Below the pieces are notes generated by a model. That model worked only from the letters and a program-made list of their open reading frames with translations. It was not told where the DNA came from and searched no databases. Positions 45,635 to 57,159 of a DNA stretch of 64,000 bases are shown here, piece after piece (position 1 is the stretch's first letter; every line of letters starts with the position of its first letter). Position numbers and translations under genes: made by a program. The DNA lies in NCBI RefSeq assembly GCF_901000735.1, contig NC_081541.1, positions 35,854,060 through 35,918,059 of the forward strand. Reading direction: 5' to 3'. This stretch comes from Corylus avellana. Taxonomy: Eukaryota > Streptophyta > Magnoliopsida > Fagales > Betulaceae.

Positions 45635-45643
45635 CTATAAATA
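45635..45643 (-). promoter_or_regulatory. Putative TATA box of the neprosin-family gene
   Basis: The minus strand reads TATTTATAG about 60 bp upstream of the ATG at 45576. This fits a short 5' UTR. It is inferred from sequence and spacing only. Confidence 0.4.
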
Positions 45644-45955
45644 CAAAGGCTTTTTTGTTTCTTTATAGAAATTCTCTGTAACTGAATATTCTATAAATAG
45701 AAATCATTTAACTAAGTTAAGGTAAGGCAGCATACCATTTAATCTTAATCCAAAACTTTACATAAAGTGAGGAAGTGATAAAATTTGGAAGTGTTAACCT
45801 TAGACTAATAGAAATATTTTCCTATATTAGCTTTGTTAAGAACCATTTGCGTAATTAGCGTAATTTTAATTTTTGTAAGGATAAACATAAACTAATTTGA
45901 AAGCTTCATAATTATGAGATTTAATTAAAATGTTTATTCGTATTAAAAAAAAGAA

Positions 45956-46308
45956 GGGAAAATCCACTTTACCCCCCGAAATTTCAAGGGTTTTTCAATT
46001 TGAACCCCAAAGTTAAAAAATTAACAATATACCTCCCTAATGTTTCAAAAATTTTCAATTTAAACCTTCCGTTACTAATTTCCGTCAAATTAGACGAAAA
46101 TTTATGAAATTACGTAATTACCCTCAGGCTTTATTTTTATTTTTATTTTTATTTTTTTTTATAATTTCCGTCCAATTTGACGGAAATTAGTAACGGAAGG
46201 TTTAAATTGAAAATTTTTGAAACATTAGGGGGGTACATTGTTAATTTTTAAACTTTGGGGTTCAAATTGAAAAACCCATGAAACTTCAGGGGGTAAAGTG
46301 AATTTTCC
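45956..46308. mobile_element. MULE-type foldback element
   Basis: GGGAAAATCCACTTTACCCC and GGGTAAAGTGAATTTTCC are inverted ends. The arms pair almost throughout (CCTTCCGTTACTAATTTCCG with CGGAAATTAGTAACGGAAGG), leaving a short T-rich centre. It would fold into a long hairpin. A-rich flanks hide any target duplication. It is 380 bp upstream of the neprosin-family gene. Confidence 0.8.
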
Positions 46309-46579
46309 AAAAAAAAAAAAGTAGATCGTACCGTTATTTAATTTTTATTTTAGGATAGAACCACCTTTGTCTAGTCTTTTAACTTTGGTATTTTCGTATG
46401 ATATAGGTGTAATTAATCAGTTGTAATGCATAAGTTTTTCTGGCATGTTGGCTAACTCATTTTTCATACTTCGACCTAGCAACTTAATCAAATTGATTCA
46501 TGTGAATTGGCCGCAAAAGACCAAACTGTTTCAATTTTGATTAAATTTCCAATTTATTTCATGTTACTAAAATCTTTTT

Positions 46580-46904
46580 TGTAGCACCCCGCCTTTGTTG
46601 AGGATAAAATCCCATCATTCAAGGTGATTAACCAGCCATGATTCAAGCTGACAGCCCAACACAGCCAGGATTCACCACCAAACAGCTCTCCATGCTTCCT
46701 GTGACAAGCAACCCCTCAGTCATATTTTGCTTCTCTCCAGGATTTAAGCAAGCAACAAGAGTACTCTTCCATGACAACCAAAGATAGAAGTCTTCTCATT
46801 TTCCATAATTGGTTTTACTTTTGCCTTTAGTATATTAGCCTACATGTGGCTTTCCTTTTGTACTTTGTCGTTTCTACTTCCTTTGTGATTTATCTTGTAC
46901 TAAG

Positions 46905-46944
<40 letters not shown>

Positions 46945-47001
46945 TGAACTACTTTATTGTTGGTAAGTTTATCAAAACAGAGCTTCTCTCAAACTTTTTC
47001 A
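46580..47001 (+). mobile_element. Ty1/copia-type 5' LTR with primer site
   Basis: The sequence starts TGTAGCACCCCGCC and ends ACTTTTTCA, immediately followed by the initiator-Met primer site TGGTATCAGAGC (47002-47013). It includes a (TA)n run at about 46910-46941. No polyprotein or second LTR is seen downstream, so the element is truncated. Confidence 0.75.
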
Positions 47002-47013
47002 TGGTATCAGAGC

Positions 47014-48134
47014 TTGTTGGCTAACACTTTGTAGTCTTGGTTTCTCTTCCTTTGGTGGTAGCACCGCCAATGTGGGCTTAGCCCACAGGCCACAGCCCAC
47101 ACTAGCAGTGCCTTGAGGAAGCTCTTCAAGAGCGGTCCTTAGTACTCTTTAGTACTCTTTGAGGCATTTCTTCAAACACCTCACCTTCATTTCTTTTTCT
47201 CCACCCATACAGAATACCCAACATAGTTCACTGCCCACTCTTTTACACCCAATACCACATATAGACATTCCTCCAAATATCTCCCAAATCACCCTCCGCT
47301 TCCACACACACACACACACACAGACAAAAAAAAAAAAAAAAAATCAAAAACAAAAACAAAAACAAAAACGTTGATTATGTTTACCGGTGGTTTCTTCTTA
47401 AGTTCACCGATATCTTTAACAAGCTCGCCGACAACAGCTCCCCCATTCCATAAAGCTTGTGGTAGCTTCCCTAGTGCACTCTTTCAATCTCTTCGTCAGC
47501 ATCTCCGTCGGTGCCACTGTTAGTTCTTGTTGGCTAATCCGTTGCTCAAAACCAAAGATCCAAAGAAATTTGAATTTCTTCCATATTGCAGTGGCTGTCC
47601 GGACAGGGGACTAGGCTGTCCGGACAGCAAAACCACAGAGTCATTCTCCAGCTCCAAAGCAGAGGCTGTCCGGACAGGTCCTTACCCTGTCCAGACGGCA
47701 AATCCAGCAAGCAGTATTTTTCGTCTTCGAAGCTTGCTGTCCGGATAAGCACTAACCCTATCCGGACACCCCCATAGGTTTTATGCCCAAAATGTGTTTT
47801 TAAGTGGGCTCAGGTTTAGGGTTTTGTATGTGATATAAATGCATCATTATAGACATTGAGAGGTACGGATTTCTACCCTAGAGTTCGTCAGAGGTTGAGC
47901 TAAGAGCGATCATATATTGTGAACTATAAATCGTTACTCTTAGAGTATTTATATTAGTTTGATTTTGTGTGCTTCATTGAGAAGTCTATCGGAAGGACCC
48001 AATAAAGGAGAATTATGTTGAAGAAGATTGTGAGTAAGGAGACAAGTTGTAAACTTGTCAATCTTATAGAGCCAAGGTCTTGTAAAGGATTGGAAGTCTT
48101 CCTAACGTATAGTGTCTGTAATCTCTAGCTAATC
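47014..48134. other. Retrotransposon leader-like sequence, no gene
   Basis: The sequence after the LTR has pyrimidine-rich text, CA and CAAAAA repeats and the palindrome cluster at 47595-47770. It then has LTR/leader-like phrases (GAGAAGTCTATCGGAAGGACC, AAGGTCTTGTAAAGGATTGG). No gag or pol reading frame was recognised. Confidence 0.5.
47595..47770. repeat. Cluster of the 12-bp palindrome CTGTCCGGACAG
   Basis: Perfect copies lie at 47595-47606, 47616-47627 and 47666-47677. Imperfect ones (CTGTCCAGACGG, CTGTCCGGATAA, CTATCCGGACAC) continue to about 47770. Copies are 9 to 40 bp apart. Function is unknown. Confidence 0.85.
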
Positions 48135-48246
48135 ATCCCCAAGATGTAACTCAATCGGCTGGGACCATGCTTAATGAAGTGGAGGTCACTAGTTCGAATC
48201 CTACATCTCCCTCTTGTGCGGACATGTCAAAAAAAAAAAAAAAAAA
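48135..48246 (+). mobile_element. tRNA-derived SINE with target duplication
   Basis: This 112-bp element has an A box (TAACTCAATCGGCTGG), a B box (AGTTCGAATCC) and a poly(A) tail. A 14-bp target duplication ATCTCTAG(C/A)TAATC, with one mismatch, lies at 48121-48134 and 48247-48260. It is transcribed by RNA polymerase III and mobilised by LINE enzymes. Confidence 0.9.
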
Positions 48247-48692
48247 ATCTCTAGATAATCTTTTGATAGTGATTTTCTGGGTTTGGCTGCTCGAAGAGGT
48301 TTTACTTTTAAAACGGTTTCTAAAAGGTTTCTTCTTCGTCACCAAAATATCTTGTGTCTGAATGCTTTATTGCCCTACATATTTTGGTGCTTGAATTATT
48401 TATTGCCTCTTATTTGTTAATATCGCATTAATTAGAATTTGAAGTCGGCATAGCGTTTTTCACCAACATTTCCGCTTCCCAGAGCATTTTTCTTTCCCCA
48501 CCGTTTGCAGATTCACCAACCATACTTTATTGCACGCTACCAACGAGAATAACCTTCACCTAGAGAAGCTCTCCTGCGGCCGCAAGATTGAGTTCACGAT
48601 AGTCCTTCAAGACAAGCCAATCTACACGGCTCATGAGATAAAAAATTTGGAAATGGACCAATAGATAAACATGTATGTTTATGAAAACTGAA

Positions 48693-48750
48693 AGGAAGTT
48701 TTGTTATGGAAGAGTATCAATAGGAAGTTTTGTTATGGAAGAGTATCAAT
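48693..48750. repeat. 29-bp perfect tandem duplication
   Basis: Two adjacent identical copies begin AGGAAGTTTTGTTATGG and end GAGTATCAAT. A nearby phrase AATGGACCAATAGATAAACAT occurs at about 48651 and 48914. It lies about 700 bp upstream of the GH1 gene. Confidence 0.85.
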
Positions 48751-49370
48751 GATAGATTTGACTAAAGATAAATATAAAATTATGTTTCAAATTTAATAAT
48801 TATAAAATTATGTTTCCATCATATTTTTCTGCATGCAAATGTTTCAGCATATGTTTTGTGTTGGCTTACTAAGTTGAAAATTTCACCCATGTTTCTCTTG
48901 ATTCAGCTATTGAAATGGACCAATAGATAAACATCCCAATTGGTCTTTTACATCCCTTGTAGAAACACCAAACAGTTTTCTTTTGTTCTTTTTTTTTTCT
49001 CGAGTGGAAACTGTTTTGAAATCCATTGTCCAAAAGTTTGATGCATTGTTTTCTGTTTTTAGAAATTATTTGCGGATACAATTTGCCTAACTTTTTTCTA
49101 CTTCTCGGAAACTAAAACAAAAACCGGTTTGCCAAACAAAACAGAAAATTGTTTTTAGTTTTGCTGTTTGTTTCCATATTTCGTGTTTCTAGTGGTTTAT
49201 TTTTATTTTTTATGTTTTTTTTTTCACCAAAACAAACCCTCCAAACATGTATGTTGCAAATGAAATATGTTTTGTTGTCTTAAAAACAGAAAAATAGAAA
49301 ATTTGTTTTCAAAACAGCAACCAAACATTGAATTTGGAGCAAGCCTGATTTAACACCCTCTCAAAACTCT

Positions 49371-49378
49371 TTATATAG
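49371..49378 (+). promoter_or_regulatory. TATA box of the GH1 gene
   Basis: CTTTATATAGGAG lies about 45 bp before the ATG at 49420, consistent with a very short 5' UTR. Confidence 0.6.
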
Positions 49379-49419
49379 GAGAGCTCGAAGGTAGCCAACT
49401 TTAAGCAGCGAACATAGAC

Positions 49420-49991
49420 ATGGCAATTCATCAAGGTCCTTTCCTATTCTGCCTTCTAGCCTTGGCCTCCTTGTGTATTGGAAGTGCAAAACCAAATGAC
49501 AATTCGATACCTTTCAACCGCAGCAGTTTTCCTCATGATTTTATATTTGGAACAGCTTCGGCTGCTTACATGGTATGTATAAATACATGCTCTACTTTTA
49601 GGCTTCATTTAGTACTGATGAGGGCATGAATCGACTCTTGCAATCAGAATCTTCATTCCTAGTTAGTATCAATCACCTTCGGTTTCACCAATGCCTTGAT
49701 GAAGCTAGGTCAAACTATGGCTCAATCGAGTTTAAGAGAGCGTTTGAAGTTTCCACCGTCTAGGCTTATCCTATCCTAATGGGCAACTATTTCTATGGTC
49801 ACGCCTAAACAGAATAGACAATATGGCCACCCCCTCATCCCTGATATTTTTTACCTTCCGTGCCAATAACAAAAAGAAGAAGGAAAAGCACATATAATCT
49901 GAACATTATTTCTTTTTTGGCCAGATTGAAGGAGCAACAAGTATCGATGGAAGAGGACCTAGCACATGGGATAATTTCATCAAGAAACGTC

Positions 49992-50023
<32 letters not shown>

Positions 50024-50626
50024 CAAAAAAGTAATATAGCTTTGACGTATGAATTTGTTGGAAATAGTGAAGAAAATTTGGCTCCTTTCGATTGAATATT
50101 TCAAACTCAAGCTTAAATGATAGAGTAATGTTATTTTTAACACTCATTTTGGGGTATGTATATGCGTCCTTTTTTAAACGACTTTTCATTTGGTTTTTTT
50201 TTTTGATCAAGTAGCTTTGCATAAAACACACAAGATGTTCTATATAAAATGAGTATGATAAATATCTATAAAAAAAACAGCATTACTGTGATAAAGTGTA
50301 TAACACAATTTTGGGGTGGAAAAGAAAAGACATTTTTTCACTTTCATTTATCCAAGGAAATAAAATGACAAGAGAAATAATAAATGCACCTAAGTGGCAA
50401 ATTATACTTAAAAAAAAAATGGCAAATTAAATTATAATGATAGTTTGGCTCTCTTATGGTGTTTATAAGCTATATATTCTGACGAGTTTGGAATTCTTAA
50501 CATTTCCTAATTATTATTGTTTTTTTTTTTTGACACATTTACTTGGTGGCTTGGCAGAAAAAATTCATGATGGTAAAAATGCAGATGTAGCCTCTGACTT
50601 TTATCATCGTTATAAGGTAGAATGCT

Positions 50627-50668
<42 letters not shown>

Positions 50669-53600
50669 ATTTATTTATTTTATTTCTTTTGATAATCAAA
50701 ATATTGAACAGGAGGACGTACAACTGTTGAAAACGATTGGATTAGACTCTTTCAAATTTTCTATCTCATGGTCTAGAGTATTACCAAGTAAGATCATGGT
50801 TTAATATATATATGATTAATCATTTAAGATGGGTGCCATTAACATAACAATTCAATGTAATTCTCTAATGGAACCAATTATGTTTACAGAGGGCAAAGTA
50901 AGCGGGGGAGTGAACCTACTTGGTGTCAAATTCTACTACGACCTCATCAACGAGCTCTTGTCGAATGGTCAAATTCTTTACCCTTTTTTTTTTTCAACTA
51001 TATATTTTTTATTTCTAATTAGATACATGTCAATTATATAAGACTACTTTTTGTAAGAGCTTAAGTTAATAGGAATGGTAAATTTAATCACCTAATCCAT
51101 ACTTATACTCTCCTCATGTGTGTGATTAAACTCTCTTTTAATAGGTAAGGCCGAATATGTGGAATATTTAATTTAAATGAGAGGTGAATTGACAGAGTCA
51201 ATGTTCGAATTCTGGACTTTGGCTCTAATACTGAAAATATAAACTAGACTCCTAATACACCTAGAGGGGGCTAAATAGGTGTTTATCACGAAATATGTGG
51301 AATTTAAAATAAAAATAAAAATGAAGCATGCAAATATTCACCAAATATAATAAAAAGCAGTCAATCAAAAAAGGTTTTTTAATTATTCAAAAAAATAAAA
51401 GTATTTTTAAAATCTTTGCTTTGAACAAACAAGAACAAACATAAAACTGTTTTGTAATCTATGCATGCATGTCCTTATGAAATTATATATTGTGGGTAGG
51501 TATTAAGCCATGTGTGACTCTTATGCACTTTGATCCTCCTCAAGCACTTGAAGATGAATATGATGGACCATTAAGTCCCAAGTTTGTGTAAGTGAACAAT
51601 TCAACAAAAAAACATACACTCCAATGCTCAAAAAATTAATGTTACCATATCAATAAATGTGATTGTCCTGTTTTATGAATATATAGGAATGATTTTCAAG
51701 ATTATGCGGATTTTTGCTTCAAAACTTTTGGTGATCGAGTCAAGTTATGGTTTACAATGACCGAACCAATTGCACTAAGTGTGAGTGGGTACGGTGGTGG
51801 TACTTTTCCGCCTGGAAGATGTTCGAATTACGTCCGGAATTGCACTACCGCCGGTAACTCTGCTACTGAGCCTTATATTGTCGGCCATAACTTGCTTCTT
51901 GCTCATGGAGCTGCCGTGAAATTATACAAGGACAAGTATCAGGTTTGTATAGAAAAAGATGAAAAAGAAAGCAAACTAAAAGGACTATGATATTACTCCT
52001 TGTTAATTATTTCGTTCAACAAAAATTTAAGCACATAGTAATAAATGAATTTAATAATTTAATTTATATCTTAACATTCTCTATTACATGAGGGGGAGAG
52101 TTTGAGCCCTCATGTAATAGAGAATGTTAACATGAAATACTTAATTCAAATGAATGTGAATGATAGAGACAAGTTTTGAACTCAAGATTTTGGCTATGAT
52201 ACCATGTGACAATTTTAAAAAATAAAATAGAAATAGAAAAATAGTAGAAGTAATATGAAAAAAAAAAAAAAAGATGAGAACTTTGGTGTAATTCGATGTT
52301 AGATACCTATGTCCCCTGTGATCTTGGCTCTGATACCATATAAATGTTTTTTTTTTTTTTTTTGGTAAAATGAAAGAGTCTTGGCCCCTACTAGCCCCTC
52401 ATAGGTTCATCACTGATAGTAGGCTTAGGGGCTGAATATTAGAATTAATATGCGGATGAGATACTGGACCTCTTGTGATTAAGTTAATATGAATGTGTGC
52501 AGCCAAATCAGAAGGGGGAAATTGGGATCACATTCTATACCACTGGGATTGAGCCAAAATACAAGACATCTTCCAGCCGCGAGGCCGCCTCTAGAGCTAT
52601 GGACTTTTTCTTTGGATGGTAAGGGTTGTAAGATACATTCTTGGAAAAATATCATTTTTTTAATAATTAAAAAAAGTATATTAAGTACTACTTTATCCTT
52701 ATAGCTAATAATTCACAATATTGTCAGGTTTGCCGATCCGGTTATATATGGTGACTATCCCGAGAGAGTAAAGTCTGTAGTGGGTAATCGATTGCCAAAA
52801 TTTACTAAAGTTCAATCCAAGTTGGTAAAAGGGTCCTTCGATTTTATTAGTATAAACTATTATTCCACATCTTGGGTAGAAACCGCTCCCTCAGCAAACG
52901 GTGTCAACGTCACTTTTTGGACTGATATGCAAGCCATTCTCACTAATGTAAACACACACATAAACTCTCTCTCCCTTCAGTATTAGTGCCAGGATTTTCT
53001 CCATTTCATGTTCAGATTAAATTTTACACCGTCATATTCAATAAAATAAAATATTAATTATAAAATGGATCCTTTCAATTTCACTAGAAATTGAGAAGAT
53101 TCTTTTCTCTCCCTTCGTGGGCATTTCAATATTTTTTTGAGCTATGTTTCATATATATGCCATTTTACTAAACTCATATGGAGTAAATGGTTTTGCAGAA
53201 GAAGTTCACCCAACCTATGGGATTCCGAAATCTTCTTTTGTACATAAAAGAAAAATACAACAATCCCGCTATATACATAACGGAGAACGGTATAACAATT
53301 TCTCTCTTTATATTTATTTACCTATTTTATTTTTTAGGGGAAACTTAACTCGTTCAATCTACCACTAAATTTATAATGTTTCACCAATCTATCAATTTAG
53401 AGAGGGTAAGTGAAATTTTTTTTTCTGTGCATTAGTATTGCTAATACTTTTTGTTTTTCTTTTTTAGAAAAGTATTTTTATGTGCATTAGTATTTATTAT
53501 ATTCTTTTTTGTAGGAATTGGTGATCCAGATTCTTCTTTACCATTTAAAGATATCCAAAATGATACTGGGAGGATAAGATACTATGCCTTGCATTTACGA

Positions 53601-54148
53601 TCTCTTTTAAAAGCTATGGAGTGAGTGTTTGTCATCAAGTATTATGGGCTTCTTTTTTTTTTTTCCTTTTCTTTTTTCTAAAGTATTATGGGCTAAAAAA
53701 AATAGATAAAGATATACCATTTTTAACTTCTTTAAGGTTAAAACCATTAGATATTTTTTTTCACCTTCTGTTAAATTTTTAATGGTACTGCCACGTTATA
53801 CCCAATGTAGAAGATGACACGTGCCAGATTTTTATTCAATATGACGTGGTATCAATAGAAGGTAGAAAAAAGAATCTATTTTATAATAGTTCTAACCTTA
53901 AGAAATAAATTGAAAAACCAATAGAGCATTTTTCCATCTCAATTTTGATTGAGGATATTAACGGTTAAATTTTGTCCAGGGAGGGCACAAATGTGAAGGG
54001 ATACTATTCATGGTCATTTCTTGACAGCTTTGAATGGGACAGTGGTTACCTCATTCGGAATGGCCTCACTTATGTGGATTATAACGACAATTTAAAAAGA
54101 CACCCCAAAGACTCTTGCTATTGGTTCAAGAAGTTCCTCCTAAAATAA
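49420..54148 (+). CDS. GH1 beta-glucosidase-like protein, atypical active site
   Basis: Twelve exons join in frame to 493 aa: 49420-49572, 49925-49994, 50558-50616, 50712-50787, 50890-50967, 51500-51587, 51687-51942, 52503-52618, 52728-52947, 53199-53289, 53515-53620 and 53980-54148. Residues 1-22 form a signal peptide; there is no ER-retention tail, so apoplast or vacuole is likely. GH1 landmarks include [30 protein letters not shown], the acid/base in TMTEP (Glu201), INYY, the nucleophile in ITENG (Glu401) and [11 protein letters not shown] (Trp449, Glu456, Trp457). Two usually invariant glycone contacts differ: the Gln after SAAY is Met51, and the Asn of T(F/L)NEP is Thr200. About 15-20 residues including the SxWLYVYP segment are absent before [15 protein letters not shown]. 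It is possibly inactive, or shifted in substrate. Confidence 0.88.
52071..52130. repeat. Perfect 24-bp hairpin in GH1 intron 7
   Basis: The arm at 52071-52094 (starting TTAACATTCTCTATTACATG) and its exact reverse complement at 52107-52130 are separated by a 12-nt loop. It would form a strong stem in the pre-mRNA. Confidence 0.9.
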
Positions 54149-54681
54149 GCTGTAAAAGGATATTGATTCAAGAAGTTCATCCTAAAATAAGCTATAAAAT
54201 AATAAATAAGATGAACTCTCAGAATGAGAGATTTCTTTATTTTATATGTTCTACTTTTGTAAACTTTATCTATTTCTCCTTAAATAATAAATAAGATTTA
54301 ATTCTCAGAAAGAGAGATTTCTTTATCTTATATATTCTACTTGTGTAAACTTTCTCCAATTCAGTCCATAAATTGTCACGGGTCTCTTAACTGTGTGTGA
54401 AACACATGCTTCTTCGAATAGCATAAAAATAGTTTGGAGAAATTCTATTAAAAATGCATGTGCTCATCACTCGTGGTTAAAAGAAGCATGTATATATTTC
54501 TCACATGCTAAGGCATACATGACAATTTTGACTCTTAACCTAATAAAAAAAGGTATATTAATCATATTATCATAGAGTTTCTTTCTCTCCTGACATATAT
54601 AAGGATCGAGTAGAAATTTGCAATTTTTAGATAACCGAATTTATGATTTTATGGCTATTTTTTCAAGTCCAAATAACATTT

Positions 54682-56625
54682 TGTAGTGACCCAAATAATT
54701 AACTAAGCTTAGGCAGCTTAGTTAGAAGGTTAAATTGGGTTTTGGGTCACTAGGTATAGCTGTAGGAGCATTTTGAAAATTTCAAACTTTCTAACCGGAC
54801 ATATGCCAGGGGACTACCATACGTATGTCTACAAATAGTACAAGGACGTACGTAGGTGGACCACCATACGTACGCCTGCAAATAGTATAAGGACGTACGC
54901 ATGGGGACCACCCAGACATATGCTGACTTTTGGATAACCCCTAGTTAATGCCCGAATGTACGATGCAGCCTGTGGTCTGCTGGGTAAACAATACCATACA
55001 TACGCCCCTATAGTATCATACATACGTTGCTTTTAGAACAGCCTGCAGCGCTCTCAGCTTTTTTCCACCTATAGATACCCCATTCCCTTCGACCATTAAG
55101 CTCTATTCTCACCCCCAGGCTCTCTGAAACCCTTTGTATGAGTGTCTTTGTGAGTTTGTGAGTCTTGGTAAGATGGAGATGTGATTCTTGGAGGTTTTTG
55201 GCTTCGAGGAGGTAACCTTTTAAGCCCTACTTGTTCCTTAAGTCATTATGCTCTTTTAATGCTTTTCTAGACTAGCTTAGTTGCTGGTTTGAGTTTCTAG
55301 CAAGGTTGTGCCTTCAATCCTTGTTTAAGTTGGGTTAGCGTTTCATTTTGGTCAAACATGTTTTCTTGTGCATGAGGTCTTTATTTTGAGATAGAAAGTC
55401 TTAGAAATCATTTTGGTAGCTTCAGAATCCATTTGGGAGGATAGAAGGACATTTAGAACAAATGAGGTTCTACCTGAACCTTCTGGGCGGACGTACGGCC
55501 AGGAGCCAGGACGGATGTACGACCAGAAGCGTTCCAGTGAACGCCCTTTTTACCAGTCGTCGATAGCCTCTGTTTTCACGTTCTAGGTTTGTTTTAGTTG
55601 GACTTAGGACTAATGGTAGGTTTTCCACAGGTTTGGAGAACCCGGACCGTTCGAAGGATTACTCAAAGAATCTTTACGACCCAGGTGAGTTTAACTCACA
55701 TAATGCTCGTCATTTATTTTCCTGCATTGCACGACTATTTTGTGTACCGAAACATACATATTTACAACTCTCACAGTATATTCCTTGCTGCACATGAACT
55801 CTAGCTTTTTTGTAAAAAATGTGCTACTTAACAAAGATAATGACATTGAGACTTGTAAAAGCATGCATGTAAAATATGGACAAGATTAATTGCATCATAT
55901 GACATGGTACACCGGTATTGTATTACAGGTTACTCATGATTATACTATTGAACTATCACTGTTACTCATGATTATATATAAGTATGTACTATATCTATAT
56001 CGCATCCTTGGATAACTGTCACGACTAAACTACTGCATTCTTTACCAAACAGAGTTCATCATAAATATGGAATGGGTATTATGTGCATTAATTTTCACTA
56101 AGTCCTTGTACTTACCCTTTTTATGTTTTCTCCCTTCATTATGTATAATTGTGTGGTTTAGCTAGCATAGAGGAGGATGCTAATTAGGGACCGAACTTGG
56201 GTGATTGCTCAGGACTTGATTAGAGTCATTTTTGAGGGCATGGATCCGGTGTGGTTGAAGACTATGTGGGATGATAGAGGAACCACACAGGCAGACATGA
56301 TCGAGATTCTTATCTCCTTGGCATTATTTAAGATTATGCGTTAATCTGTTTTGTTGTTTTATTTCCAAACAATGATTATGGTATGTAACCTTTATCTGAT
56401 GATGGTCTGTTGACCGATACATTTGGTGACTTATTTATATTATGAGGTATTGTAATTACTCTAGTGTATGAATTTGTGGTTGTTTTAGTTATTGCTTTCC
56501 TTTTCCCTAGAGTAACAAAGTCTTCAGCTAAATTCTCTCATTAGTTAAGATACCTGAGTAATGTCCCGCGAGGGATAGGATTGGGAGATGAACCATGGAG
56601 TCAATTACCAGTTAATTGATCTTCA
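54682..56625 (+). mobile_element. 1.9-kb solo LTR
   Basis: The sequence runs from TGTAGTGACCCAAATAATTA to TTGATCTTCA, with a perfect 5-bp duplication CATTT (54677-54681 and 56626-56630). No coding domain is present, so this is a solo LTR, probably of a Ty3-type element judging by length. Near its start, blocks with GGACGTACG and CATACGTACG and the phrase GCCTGCAAATAGTA recur in tandem (54795-54930). Part of it is shared with 39340-40850. Confidence 0.8.
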
Positions 56626-57159
56626 CACATTTCTTATAAACTTAATTAAAAGCCTTAATGTTTCTCAAAATTTCTTTTGTTTTGTAACTGTTATAAGATT
56701 ATATCTTAACCAATGGTGAACACCAACTAGACCAAATTGATTTATCCTTGTTGGAGCTTAAATGGCATATATGTTTTTATTGGTTTTTGTGGGTTTTATA
56801 ATTTCTAGGCAGTAATCTTAAAAGAAAAATGTTATTTAGTAAACTGTCATATGATTGCTATACTACTAGGATGATATGCAAGTGAAAATTAGCCATTGAT
56901 TATTTTTTTTTCTTCCAAAGGTTGATTTTTACTACTAGACCATTTTAGTTGTGAAAAAACACAAGGATCATGTTCATAAACATGAACATTGGAAATTAAA
57001 TCATCATAACCACAACACCAAAAACTTGTTGACGAAGTGAAAAACCCTTTGAACTAATTAAAGAGAAAAACCACTATTGGTAACCAGACCTAGGAAATCA
57101 CTATATGAATATTCAGATTACTGACAGTAGAAAATACTCACAAACCCTTGTAAGTCTCT

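Noticed and set aside
47159..47374. Thr/His/Lys-rich open frame after the copia LTR
   Set aside because: It consists of CA and CAAAAA simple repeats and ends in a poly-A/K tract. No gag similarity was seen.
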